A stretch of DNA of 17,642 nt from Dunaliella salina (lineage: Eukaryota; Chlorophyta; Chlorophyceae; Chlamydomonadales; Dunaliellaceae). Within the stretch, counting starts at the first letter, position 1; each line of letters begins with the position of its first letter. Shown here one piece after another: positions 1-8,000 of the stretch. The stretch covers positions 84,686 to 102,327 of the forward strand of contig MU069601.1 in NCBI GenBank assembly GCA_002284615.2, written 5' to 3'. The notes beneath the pieces are model-generated. The model saw nothing but the letters and a program-made list of their open reading frames with translations, was not told the origin of the DNA and ran no database searches. A program made the translations under genes and the position numbers.

Positions 1-50
<50 letters not shown>
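1..50. repeat. (CA)25 microsatellite
   Basis: Perfect CA dinucleotide repeat from the first base, followed by CCAG and the first exon. It is the 3' end of an intron, so the repeat stands where a pyrimidine tract would normally lie. It may extend left of the window. Confidence 0.97.
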
Positions 51-52
<2 letters not shown>

Positions 53-54
53 AG

Positions 55-438
55 GTGATGCACTTGATATTGTGGAAGCTTGTTGGCCGGCAGCCTCAGC
101 CTAGCCTCCTTGCGTTTTTGAAGGTGGATGAACTCCTAGTTGACATTGGTGATGATCTCACAGACTATGAGGACGATGTAGAGCGCAACAGTTTCAACAT
201 TTTTCGGTGCTATGCCCACTTGTTTGGAGCTGATGCTCCATGTATGCTTGTGCAAAGGATAAGTGATCTTGAGCAGCTGCATGCACAGCTCCTAGCCAGG
301 CTTCCACCCCATCTGCAAGCACACTGGCAGACACGCCATAAAGAGGCGTCCGTTGAGGGGGGAAGCTGTGATGGAGGCTCTTGGGAGTTCCCGTCGGTCA
401 TTTATGATGAGGCAGCATTTCGAGAGGATGAGGACTAG
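55..438 (+). CDS. Last exon of an unidentified conserved protein (isoprenoid-synthase-like acidic motif)
   Basis: An open frame of 127 codons runs from a CAG/GTG splice acceptor to TAG at 436-438. It is a terminal exon in phase 0, so the first codon read is Val (GTG), not a start. The product is acidic and helical. Near residues 31-48 it has the segment GDDLTDYEDDVERNSFNI, an Asp-rich stretch followed by an Arg-Asn-Ser. This recalls the metal-binding helices of class I isoprenoid/terpene synthases and of plant proteins of unknown function with that fold. That assignment is inference from the motif only. The rest holds a Leu/Gln-rich helix (around 72-90) and a Gly-rich turn before a conserved-looking PSVIYDEAAFRE end. 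It is the only intact coding segment left of the retroelement cluster. The 5' exons lie outside the window. Confidence 0.7.
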   Translation: MMHLILWKLVGRQPQPSLLAFLKVDELLVDIGDDLTDYEDDVERNSFNIFRCYAHLFGADAPCMLVQRISDLEQLHAQLLARLPPHLQAHWQTRHKEASVEGGSCDGGSWEFPSVIYDEAAFREDED

Positions 439-640
439 CCACAACATTTTTCCACAAACTCCTTGTGCGGATCATCCGAGGGAATTTAAAACAGGTCACG
501 AAGGCGTCATCTGATATGGTATAAAGTTGTTTGGGTATGGAGCATGCAGGGATAGTCAACACGGGCACAGACTCCGAGTCTGCAGATCAAGAATTGGCAG
601 TGCATCAAGAATTGGATCCTTAGCAAGCCAACGGATGCAT
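439..640 (+). other. Presumed 3' UTR and downstream flank, no gene seen
   Basis: Follows the TAG at 436-438. I see no AATAAA and no algal TGTAA signal here, and no convincing coding frame. It ends where an AAAAG-rich tract, the tail of an antisense retroelement, begins. Confidence 0.4.
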
Positions 641-903
641 GAAAAGAAAGAAAAGAAAAGAAAAAGAGAAGAAAAGAATAGTCCGCCAGAGGCCGCGTGC
701 ATTAAGGGAAGGTACACAAACTAACAAGCTAGCAAGCTAGCAAGGTAGCAGTGGCCTCACCAGAAGGCCCTCAAAACCTACACTAGACACAGCTAGCCTA
801 GGAGAGAGCCAGAAACAGATCTAGTGGGGATCTGGAGGGTTGCTGCTCGCCATGCTTCTTGACGCCCGGACTCTCCTCCTCCCGTCCTCTGCCGCCGCGC
901 GGC
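641..903 (-). mobile_element. 5'-truncated 3' end of a family-1 non-LTR retroelement, antisense
   Basis: The reverse complement matches the 3' ends of the two sense copies at about 7750-7996 and 8825-9078. Shared blocks are the GCGCGCGGCGGC start, the GAGAGTCCGGGCG block, ATGGCGAGCA followed by CCCTCC(A/G)GATCCCCA, the CTGGTGAGGCC block and TTAATGCACGCGG. All end in a (TTTTC)n tail, which is the AAAAG tract at 641-679 here. Homology stops near 903, which is typical 5' truncation. Only the last codons and the 3' UTR of the element are present. No target-site duplication was found by eye. Confidence 0.8.
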
Positions 904-954
904 CTCGATGTTGAAGTCTACATGACATTAGACTGGAAACCTTAGCTTACCAAA

Positions 955-1866
955 ATGAAGGTGAAGCTCAACAAAAAAATTGGCAAACTTGACTTGCTCT
1001 TTTGCCACACCCCGGCAAACAATGGAGATAATCCGTACTGCCATATTCCCAGCATTGCGTATGCCTTTCCAGTAACACCTTGCTCTGAGAATGACCTTGC
1101 GTGCTGGGGTACATGTATTAACAACACTATCAAGGTTACAAGGTTACAATAACAACACTATCAAACAGAGGTACAAGCTCTGGCATAGCACTGCCACAGC
1201 CATCCTACGCGAAGACAAAACTAACTATGGTCTTGGTTGTACGTCAACTGCAGTAGAAAAGGAATACAGATTTATGCCCTTGAGCGTGCAGTATGGGAAA
1301 AACCCGTGAGGGAACTCACCAACCACCCGGATTCCTTTAGTCTCTTTCGCTTACCGAGTGTATACAGTACGTGCTCTCCAAGGCTCAAATACATTACCCC
1401 TGGATCATTAATTTTTCCCGAGTATTTCCGGGAGAGCGGCTGAGCTACGCTTGCTCTTGGTCTTGGTTATACTTCTACTGCAGTAAAATATAATGTAAGA
1501 TGTGCAACGGCCCTCACCGGCAGCCTCAATAACACCGGCAAGCACGGCAGGGTCACCATGTCGTTACTGGAATCTCAAATCCATCAACTGAGACACTACG
1601 TACTCAGGAGCATCAACCCTTATCATCAAACCTCCAGGTTCATACTCAAGCAATTACCCTACATGCTTCGTGTTAGGCAATACCTATGCATCAACTACAG
1701 CGCTCTCGGCATCTCTTATCAAGGAGTACCATACCTCCTCTCCAGCATCACCCCCATAATAAAAGTACTTCTAATGCCAATGCAACCCACCCTCAAAACC
1801 TCTGCCTGTCACTGCACCTATGCCCTCGTGGAAATAGGCATTAAGGCTCTCAACTTTGCTGAATGA
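955..1866 (+). pseudogene. Family-1 polyprotein: presumed post-RT segment, broken
   Basis: Three frames must be combined: 955-1152, 1091-1309, then one frame from 1237 to 1866 with a single TGA at 1441-1443. The last part is rich in Leu, Tyr, His and Gln, with a Cys-His-Cys stretch (ACHCTYALVE) near its end. There are no RT catalytic residues. I place it downstream of the missing RT because of its orientation, its position and its frame relation to what follows. A short motif (Gly-Leu-Gly, aromatic or Cys, TSTAV) occurs twice, at about 1225-1252 and 1460-1485. A 14-base segment, AACAACACTATCAA, is repeated about 30 bases apart near 1120 and 1150. Both point to small internal duplications. A host gene is possible but unlikely given the broken frames. 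Confidence 0.45.
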
Positions 1867-2257
1867 TAACCACACCCATATTATTGAAGGGAACAAACTT
1901 ACGTCCCTGTTTGGCCGCAAAATTAAGACCAAATATATTGCAGCCCTCAATAGACTCTCCCATACTCTCAACACCCACACTCTGACTGAGGACAGACCTG
2001 ACCTCATCAGCACAATCATTCACAACCAAGACAGTTCACCCAATAAAACCCCTGAATCACGCTGCATGCATAATGCGACATATACAGAAATGGTGAAAAC
2101 AGAACATGCACCAACAGGATGGAACTGGTCAAAGTTTTACCCAGACCATGCTCCCCCCCCAACTCCAACCCAGACAATGGGAGACGTGCCCCAAACACAC
2201 ACACACACACACACCTCCAGATCCCAGAACTTCAGTAGTTCCCAGAAATTCAAGTAG
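1856..2257 (+). pseudogene. Family-1 polyprotein: continuation after a frameshift
   Basis: The preceding frame ends in TGA at 1864-1866. The next frame is open from about 1856 to 2257 and carries on with the same composition (Asn, Thr, His, Leu). One extra base near 1858-1862 joins them smoothly. No domain is recognised. The tail of this frame is made by an (AC)10 tract and the start of a 19-bp minisatellite, so the last 20 or so residues are repeat-encoded and probably not ancestral. Confidence 0.4.
2195..2214. repeat. (AC)10 microsatellite
   Basis: Short AC repeat inside the decayed retroelement, just before the 19-bp minisatellite. It translates as alternating Thr and His in the surrounding frame. 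Confidence 0.9.
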
Positions 2258-2350
2258 TTCCCAGAACTTCAAGTAGTTCCCATAACTTCAAGTAGTTCCC
2301 ATAACTTCAAGTAGATCCCAGAACTTCAAGTAGATCCCAGAACTTCAAGT
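2219..2350. repeat. 19-bp minisatellite, seven units
   Basis: Seven head-to-tail copies of a 19-bp unit, consensus AGTTCCCAGAACTTCAAGT. The first unit is 18 bp. The unit variants alternate AGTT or AGAT at the front and CAGAAC or CATAAC inside. A degenerate partial copy follows to about 2367. Because 19 is not a multiple of three, the array breaks any reading frame, which helps explain the frame loss of the retroelement here. Confidence 0.95.
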
Positions 2351-2410
2351 ATTTACTTCAAGTAGTAAGTTGTAACAAGTCCTTACAACCCCCTCTTTGA
2401 TGCTGAGGAT

Positions 2411-2701
2411 ATGGAAGTAGAGAATGCTCCCCCCAGCTGCCATGAGAGCCCAACCCCAAACAGTCAACCGCATGCAGAGGTGCACTCATACCAAGGCAGA
2501 CGCACTCGCAAAAGAAACAATCCCCACGCGGAGCAGCCGCAAACACAAGTACATAATATACAACCCAATCAACCCTTTCTGACACCCCACTCACAACCCC
2601 CATCCCCGGAGCCCTCTCAGACCCCACAAATTGGAAGCAGAAGGTCCAGAGGGATCCGAGCCCCAGGGTCAACACTTTTTGACCCTGACCCCAACCCATA
2701 A
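2411..2701 (+). pseudogene. Family-1 polyprotein: basic Pro/Gln/His-rich linker
   Basis: An open frame of 96 codons, rich in Pro, Gln, His, Asn and Arg, with a basic patch (RRTRKRNN) near residues 30-37 and a Ser-Arg-Arg-Ser-Arg stretch near the end. It has no fold-like pattern and looks like a disordered linker. At TAA (2699-2701) the frame stops. The adjacent frame opens at 2701 and runs into the PHD region, so a one-base shift at about 2698 separates them. A nuclear-localisation role for the basic patch is conceivable but unproven. Confidence 0.4.
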
Positions 2702-3753
2702 TATCCCCTTGTCCCTCACCTCCAAACACTTCAAGCGCTGATTTCCCCCAATGGCTCTGGAATTACAAACAGAATAAGGCTGCTTCACTAAGCGCAGTTG
2801 AAGCTAGCAACACCATCTTTTGCTTTGACCATATTATCCTAGATATCTTGGGCTGGCATCACTTCCGGAAATATAAGAGAACTGAAGAAAAGAAGAAAAA
2901 ACAATACAAAGTACAGTGGCACCCCGTCACCATTGAAAAATAGGCCTTGCCCATTTTTCAAAATGATGGGCTGAAAGTGGCCTCTTCAAAGCATGTACCA
3001 GGAAGAACTAAAGCAGACCCGTGTTGTCAGCTCTGCTGGAGCCCATTAAGCAAAAATTACACCTTTGAGAGTCAAGTCCATGAAGATATGCCCATCTGTG
3101 ATACCTGCCACCGCACATACCACTGGGACTGTCTCATAGGTGTCAAAGCATGCTCCCAAAATGACCGGGCAGTGATCAAACAAAATGAGCACTGGGACTG
3201 CCCTGCCTGCACATCCCTGTCAGACTCCCAAAAAACAGAAAGGATCAACTTCTCTGAAAACTGTGAAATGATCTATGTAGAGTGGCATCCTAAATGGGAA
3301 GCTGAAGAAATGTTAAAAATACACCCAGACCTGGATGCTCACGTGCAAGCCCTTGACGCGGAGGAACGACCAGAGGTTGTAGAAGACCCCCCGGCCATTG
3401 ATATGGACCTGGACAATCCTGTCAACCAAGGCTTTGAAAGCAATCCTCAGAGCCTCTCTGAATCTCCATGGATCTCAACTACCGGTAGCGCTATTTGCAA
3501 AAATGTCACCTTTGACTTCCAACCTACCAATTCCCAGGCAGATATCATGCCAGCATGGCAATGTGAAATTATAATTAGGAGTGTTGACCTCATGAAGGAA
3601 GCTCTTCACTCGGACACGACTGATGAGGTCGCCATGCCAGCACAAATGCCAGAGGTAACCACCTCCGAATGCACCTGTATTTACAATGCCAATGGCAAGT
3701 GCGCTGGCATGCTCACTGTAGACAGCCTCGTGACCCTGCTTGAAGCCTATTAA
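2701..3753 (+). pseudogene. Family-1 polyprotein: PHD finger with chromodomain-like flanks
   Basis: One frame is open from 2701 to TAA at 3751-3753, with a single TAG at 2941-2943. Counting from ATG 2947, the PHD zinc ligands are C27, C30, C51, C54, H59, C62, C85 and C88 (3025-3210), with Trp83 two residues before C85. This is a complete Cys4-His-Cys3 pattern. PHD fingers usually bind histone H3 tails. Before it lies YKVQWHP (from 2905). After it comes YVEWHPKWEAEEML (from 3274) followed by a helical-looking stretch, resembling the end of a chromodomain. The remainder (residues 140-268) is acidic, then Cys-rich near 242-252. The TAA at 3751 is present at the same place in the second copy (5258). 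Confidence 0.65.
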
Positions 3754-5149
3754 GCACCCAAAAGAGCAGGCATTCATGCCACCATTCAGCCCCCTGTCCA
3801 GGATTCAGCAATTGAAATTCTGGGTTTGCTCTCTTGCCAAAAGGCTCAACAAAAAAATTTGTTTGATCAGAGCAAAAAGGTTTCCAATTCAAACATGTTT
3901 ATAACTCCTTCCCACATATGATGAGCCCTGCAGTAGTGGTGCACGGGCTCAGTCGAGAGGTATTCCAGCCCTCTTGATTTTGGAAATACCTACGACACCT
4001 GTTTCAGTACAAACGACCGAGACCAGGTCTTTGGGGCGCACACAGATGCCCTCTCTGTGCGCTACACTGGCTTCTCCTTCTGCCATCCCCCACATGATGA
4101 TGAAATAATGTTTAAACTCCTGCGCCATGCAGTGCATTCCTCCCTCCAAAGCACAGGTCCAGTTGCCACCTTCATGATCCTGCCCCACTGCAGAGGCTTC
4201 AGCTGCAACGCATATATGAGCTGGCTCAAACAATTTCCAGATGTTGCAGGAGTGCTCGTCAAATTCCCTGCAAAAGAAATCCAATTCCAGGCACCACAAC
4301 ACTGGTTTGATACCATACCCAATCCTACCCCACCTTCCTATCCTATGCAACTCATTGTTGTGTGGAACCTTAATGCCAGAGTAATGCTGGATAGCACAAA
4401 CAAAGACTGGTACCAGCTCCTCCAACAAGATATAAAGCAAGATGCTCCAGAAGCATGTTGGCTACCCTGAGATCCTCCAAATCCTGCCATGCCACTGCAA
4501 ACACACCAACACCTTGCATCAAACACCTGGAAGCTGAAATTCCAATCACTCCCCCCTGACATTCAAGATTGTTCACACAAGTGCCCTCAAGAAAGGGCAG
4601 CATTCACTCCTGCCAACTTCAGAAAGATGTCCACACCCAAAATCAAGGATTGGAGGAAAATGACCTACACTGACGGTAGTGTTATTAAATACAAAGATAA
4701 AGACTCCCCACCACTTTCTGGCTCAGGTGTTTACAAACCGGGCAGGGACACAGCTCCACCCTCCCAACACCTGCATCTGCACATAAAACCCAATGGCCAT
4801 GGGCCCACCAATACCATCACTAGAGCAGGACTCATGGGTATCCTTGTGGCACTCCAACACGAGCATACTGAAATTGCCACTGATGGTGCATCCTGCCTCT
4901 TTCAAATTTCTAATCAAACCCTTCATCCCATGCGCATGAGATATCACCTACACACAGAGCTCATTTATGCAATATCAACCATATTAGAACACTCCCCTCA
5001 CCCTATTCATTTCAACAAAGTCAAAGATCCCACTCTGGCATCATAGGAAATGAGGGGGCTGACGCTTGCGCTTGCACCGCAGCCCTCTCTTTCACACCAC
5101 AGACATTGCACTTCAAGATGCCAGGGACCCTTTCCACAATTTTTATTGG
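3644..5149. repeat. 1.5-kb direct repeat, unit 1
   Basis: Runs from AAATGCCAGAGG to TTTTTATTGG and is repeated at 5151-6654 with a few percent divergence. The unit is 1,506 bases. Unit 2 is 1,504, and the difference is explained by two one-base deletions in unit 2, near 5655 and 6060. The single N at 5150 sits exactly on the junction, so the duplication may come from assembly. Confidence 0.93.
3754..5046 (+). pseudogene. Family-1 polyprotein: PCIF1-like methyltransferase domain and RNase H (unit 1)
   Basis: Continues the PHD frame, with stops at 3919-3924 (two TGA), 3931 (TAG) and 4468-4470 (TGA). Region 3952-4368 has ERYSSPL, then FGAHTD, then GFSFCHPPHDDE, a hydrophobic strand with ILPHCR, and LIVVWN. 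This order matches by eye the PCIF1 fold: an ERF-SPL-like segment, FG, the NPPF catalytic loop, an FIxxIP strand and a final strand. Here the loop is HPPH, so activity is doubtful. RNase H follows: Asp in YTDGS (4672), the Glu position changed to Gly (AGL, 4828-4830), and Asp in ATDGA (4882). A frameshift at about 5026-5030 puts the last part (HSGII-GNEGAD, final Asp at 5061) in another frame. Unit 2 shares that shift. Confidence 0.6.
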
Positions 5150-5150
5150 N
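5150..5150. other. Ambiguous base (N) at repeat junction
   Basis: The only N in the window. Left of it the sequence ends inside the RNase H to CCHC linker. Right of it the sequence restarts 1,507 bases earlier in the same element. It looks like a join between two contigs or two repeat copies. Confidence 0.95.
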
Positions 5151-6551
5151 AAATGCCAGAGGTAACCACCTCCGAATGCACCTGTATTTACAATGCCAAT
5201 GGCAAGTGCGCTGGCATGCTCACTGTAGACAGCCTCGTGACCCTGTTTGAAGCCTATTAAGCAGCCAAAAGAGCAGGCATTCATGCCACCATTCAGCCCC
5301 CTGTCCAGGATTCAGCAATTGGAATTCTGGGTTTGCTCTCTTGCCAAAAGGCTCAACAAAAAAATTTGTTTGATCAGAGCAAAAAGGTTTCCAATTCAAA
5401 CATGTTTATAATTCCTTCCCACATACGATCAGCCCTGCAGAAGTGGTGCACGGTCTCAGTTGAGAGGTATTCCAACCCTCTTGATCTTGGAAATACCTAC
5501 GACACCTGTTTCAGTACAAACGACCAAGACCAGGTCTTTGGGGCGCACACAGATGCCCTCTCCGTGCGCTACACTGGCTTCTCCTTCTGCCATCCCCCAC
5601 ATGATGATGAAACAACGTTTAAACTCCTGTGCCACGCAGTGCATTCCTCCCTCAAAGCACAGGTCCAGTTGCCACCTTTATGATCCTGCCCCACTGGAGA
5701 GGCTTCAGCTGCAACGCGTATATGAGCTGGCTCAAATAATTCCCGGATGTTGCAAAAGTGCTTGTCAAATTCCCTGCAAGAACAATCCAATTCCAGGCAC
5801 CACAACACTGGTTTGACACCATACCCAATCCTACCCCACTTTCCTATCCTATGCAACTCATTGTTGTGTGGAACCTTAATGCCAGAGTAATGCTAGATAG
5901 CACAAACAAAGACTGGTTACAGCTCCTCCAACAAGATATAAAGCAAGATGCTCCAGAAGCATGTTGGCTACCCATAGATCCTCCAAATCCTGCCGTGCCA
6001 CTCCGAACACACCAACACCTTGCATCAAACACTTGGAAGCAGAAATTCCAATCACTCCCCCTGACATTCATAACTGTTCACACAAATGTCCTCAGGTAAG
6101 GGCAGCCTACACCCCTGCCAACTGCAAGGAGATGTTCACACCTAAAGTCAAGGACTGGAGGGATATCACCTACACTGATGGCAGTGTGATTAAACACAAA
6201 GATGACGACTCCCAACCACTTTCTGGCTCAGGTGTTTACAAACCGGGAAGGGACATAGCTCCACCCTCCCAACACTTGCATCTGCACATAAAACCCAATG
6301 GCCATGGGCCTACCAATACCATCACCAGAGCAGAACTCGTGGGTATCCTTGTGGCACTCCAACACGAGCAAACTGAAATTGCCACAGATGGTGCATCCTG
6401 CCTCTTTCAAGTTTCTAATCAAAACCTTCATCCCATGCGCATGAAATATCACCTACACGCAGAGCTCATTCATGCAATATCAACCCTATTAGAACACTCC
6501 CCTCACCCTATTCATTTCTACAAAGTCAAAGATCCCACTCTGGTATCATAG
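5151..6551 (+). pseudogene. Family-1 polyprotein: PCIF1-like domain and RNase H (unit 2)
   Basis: Same domains as unit 1 with different damage. At 5424-5440 it reads SHIRSALQKW where unit 1 has three stops, and IDPP near 5980 where unit 1 has TGA. However, it lost one base near 5655 and one C from a run near 6060, and has TAA near 5739 where unit 1 has CAA. The HPPH loop is unchanged. RNase H keeps Asp (YTDGS, about 6177), Glu (AEL, 6333-6335) and Asp (ATDGA, about 6387). The frameshift before the fourth Asp (6531-6535, then HSGII-GNEGAD) and the TAA at 5258 are shared with unit 1. Three of the four RNase H catalytic residues are thus readable in one frame, but the protein cannot be made. Confidence 0.6.
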
Positions 6552-6654
6552 GAAACGAGGGGGCTGACGCTTGCGCTTGCACCGCAGCCCTCTCTTTCAC
6601 ACCACAGACATTGCACTTCAAGATGCCAGGGACCCTTTCCACAATTTTTATTGG
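5151..6654. repeat. 1.5-kb direct repeat, unit 2
   Basis: Second copy of 3644-5149. Beyond its end the sequence (TTTTCATTGAAGACC) continues into the normal downstream part of the element, which unit 1 lacks. Unit 2 is therefore the one in natural context on its right side, and unit 1 on its left. Confidence 0.93.
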
Positions 6655-6956
6655 TTTTCATTGAAGACCTCTTCCACACAAAATGATGGCATGCACCGCT
6701 CCCACACTTTCTCGATACACTGTCTCACCAAACTGAGCGGCAAACTTAAAACACACATGCACAAGAAACACAAACTCGGCTCTGCTAACACCTCTGGCTA
6801 CCACTACCAGAGATCGCAAAAGCTTAGCGATGCCACACCACCCACATAAATGCAAACGCTAAAGCTCACAACCCAATATCTCAACTTGCAAACAAGGAGA
6901 TTAGCAATTCCTTCTGGAGAAGCCTAAAGATAACCCTCAAACAGCAAATAAATCTT
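6552..6956 (+). pseudogene. Family-1 polyprotein: RNase H to CCHC linker
   Basis: In one frame (6571-6849) the sequence reads as a basic segment rich in His, Lys, Ser and Thr (for example KLKTHMHKKHKLG) with no recognised fold. It starts with the last RNase H strand in a shifted frame and ends in TAA at 6847. Similar coding character continues at about 6891-6960, the start of the stretch duplicated at 8001. Confidence 0.35.
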
Positions 6957-7486
6957 ATGAAGTATCAAACGGATACATTGTACACACAGAGTCATGCCTC
7001 CAACTTCAACTTTTCTAGTTCTGATAGATTCCCACTCTGTGCAAATACGGACAACATTTATCACGTTCTGCGTAGGTGCACCTACCCAACAATGAGTTGG
7101 ATCATCCCACTGTGCATGATGCACACCAACAGACGCAATGCGGCCCTTAGTCTCTGTGTAGAAGCCCTTAAGTAAAGGGCGATATGGCTCATCCCTCATT
7201 AGCATGGATAGTTGCAATCATGACAGACTCCTGGATCAAGGCATACAAGTCCCTGAAAACATCTCTCGAGCTATTCCAGACTGGGATTTCCCATGGGCCA
7301 AATGGCACTGCCTCACCTGCACGGCACCAAAGCCGCCCTGATGCTCTCTTTGTGCGCCCTATCCCAGGTAGACAAGCCCACCTTGATCCTTCCAAGATCC
7401 CCACACATGATAGGGACATCCACCTCGTTGAGGTAAAATTCTGCCCCGACACAAATCCCCTCATCACTTTAGATTTTAAAGTTTAG
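6957..7486 (+). pseudogene. Family-1 polyprotein: CCHC finger and PD-(D/E)XK endonuclease (unit 1)
   Basis: Read over several frames. Around 7021-7085 the finger is F-P-L-C, seven residues, His-x4-Cys. The first Cys of the expected C-x2-C-x7-H-x4-C is Phe. Next comes TNRRNAA-type sequence (about 7125-7145) and, in frame 7184-7486, the endonuclease: Arg-Pro-Asp (D at residue 53), PGRQAHLDPSKI, then RDIHLVEVKFCPDT with Glu83 and Lys85. PD followed by E-x-K with hydrophobic residues before the Glu is the PD-(D/E)XK core of the restriction-like endonucleases of R2- and Dualen-type elements, which nick target DNA for target-primed reverse transcription. The CCHC lies just upstream, as in those elements. 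Stop at 7484-7486. Confidence 0.65.
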
Positions 7487-7559
7487 AATGTGCGCGGGCT
7501 CAACAGTCCCACATCATAAACAGGCTTAAAACACACATCTTAAGAAATACAAACAGAAG

Positions 7560-7880
7560 TAACAAAGTGACTCTGCACATCATCTTAATTGGTGTGGGTG
7601 GCACGATTTGCAACGATTATACAATTACACTTCTCATAAATCTGGGCCTGACCAAACAAAAAGCTAAATTGCTAGCATCCCAGCTTAGGGACCGTGCCAT
7701 CCAAAGATTACCCACCATCATTAACACTAGACATGCACTTAGGGGGCATCTGGGAGGGGGTTTACTGGGCGCGCGGCGGCGGCTGAGGATGAAAGAAGGA
7801 GAGTCCGAGCGCTCAGGGGCATGGCAAGCAATCGTCCAGATCCCCATTAGTTTTGCCTCTTGCTCTCTGCTAGGCTAGCT
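7560..7880 (+). pseudogene. Family-1 polyprotein: conserved C-terminus after the endonuclease (unit 1)
   Basis: A frame open to TAG near 7876 reads KVTLHIILIGVGGTI, a Leu/Lys-rich helix and a Gly/Arg-rich end encoded by the GC-rich GGGCGCGCGGCGGCGG block. The same segment follows the endonuclease in unit 2 (8632-8830) and, more diverged, in the antisense family-2 copies. It is therefore a conserved C-terminal domain of these elements, of unknown function. Confidence 0.55.
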
Positions 7881-8000
7881 TTGTCTAGTTTAGGAAGAGG
7901 GTCCCCTGGTGAGGCCTCTAACTTTTGTTAGGGGTTCTTCTCTTAATGCACGCGGCCTTTGGCTTGCATAGACTTCTCTTTTCTTTTCTTTTTCTTCGCT
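7880..8000 (+). mobile_element. 3' UTR and (TTTTC)n tail of family-1 copy
   Basis: Contains CTGGTGAGGCC, TTAATGCACGCGG and GCATAGACTTCT followed by a TTTTC-rich tail (about 7972-7996). The same order occurs at 8985-9078 and, reversed, at 641-740. The tail replaces a poly(A). Confidence 0.8.

Larger units (their letters stand above)
955..8000 (+). mobile_element. Degenerate Dualen/RandI-like non-LTR retrotransposon, family 1, composite copy
   Basis: A long run of decayed coding sequence in one orientation that I read as a single polyprotein. The order is post-RT segment, linker, PHD finger, PCIF1-like domain, RNase H, CCHC, PD-(D/E)XK, conserved C-terminus, 3' UTR and (TTTTC)n tail. Frames change at about 1860, 2698 and within each RNase H, and there are several in-frame stops. 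The 5' end, with any AP endonuclease and the RT catalytic core, is missing, so the copy is 5' truncated near 950. A direct duplication (3644-5149 and 5151-6654) inflates it. RNase H plus a restriction-like endonuclease is the arrangement known for Dualen. The extra PHD and methyltransferase-like domains are not something I know for that clade. Confidence 0.75.

Noticed and set aside
641..910. 5' inversion (twin priming) of the large sense element
   Set aside because: The fragment is a 3' UTR with its own tail, not a 5' part, so it is a separate insertion.
955..1152. Independent small host gene
   Set aside because: Its frame character continues into the retroelement and it is broken at once.
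2219..2350. CRISPR-like array
   Set aside because: Units are contiguous with no spacers; it is a minisatellite.
3751..5740. Alternative genetic code with TAA/TAG as Gln (a CAA/TAA pair between repeat copies)
   Set aside because: In-frame TGA codons and frameshifts also occur, and the likely host exon ends normally at TAG. Pseudogene decay explains all of it.
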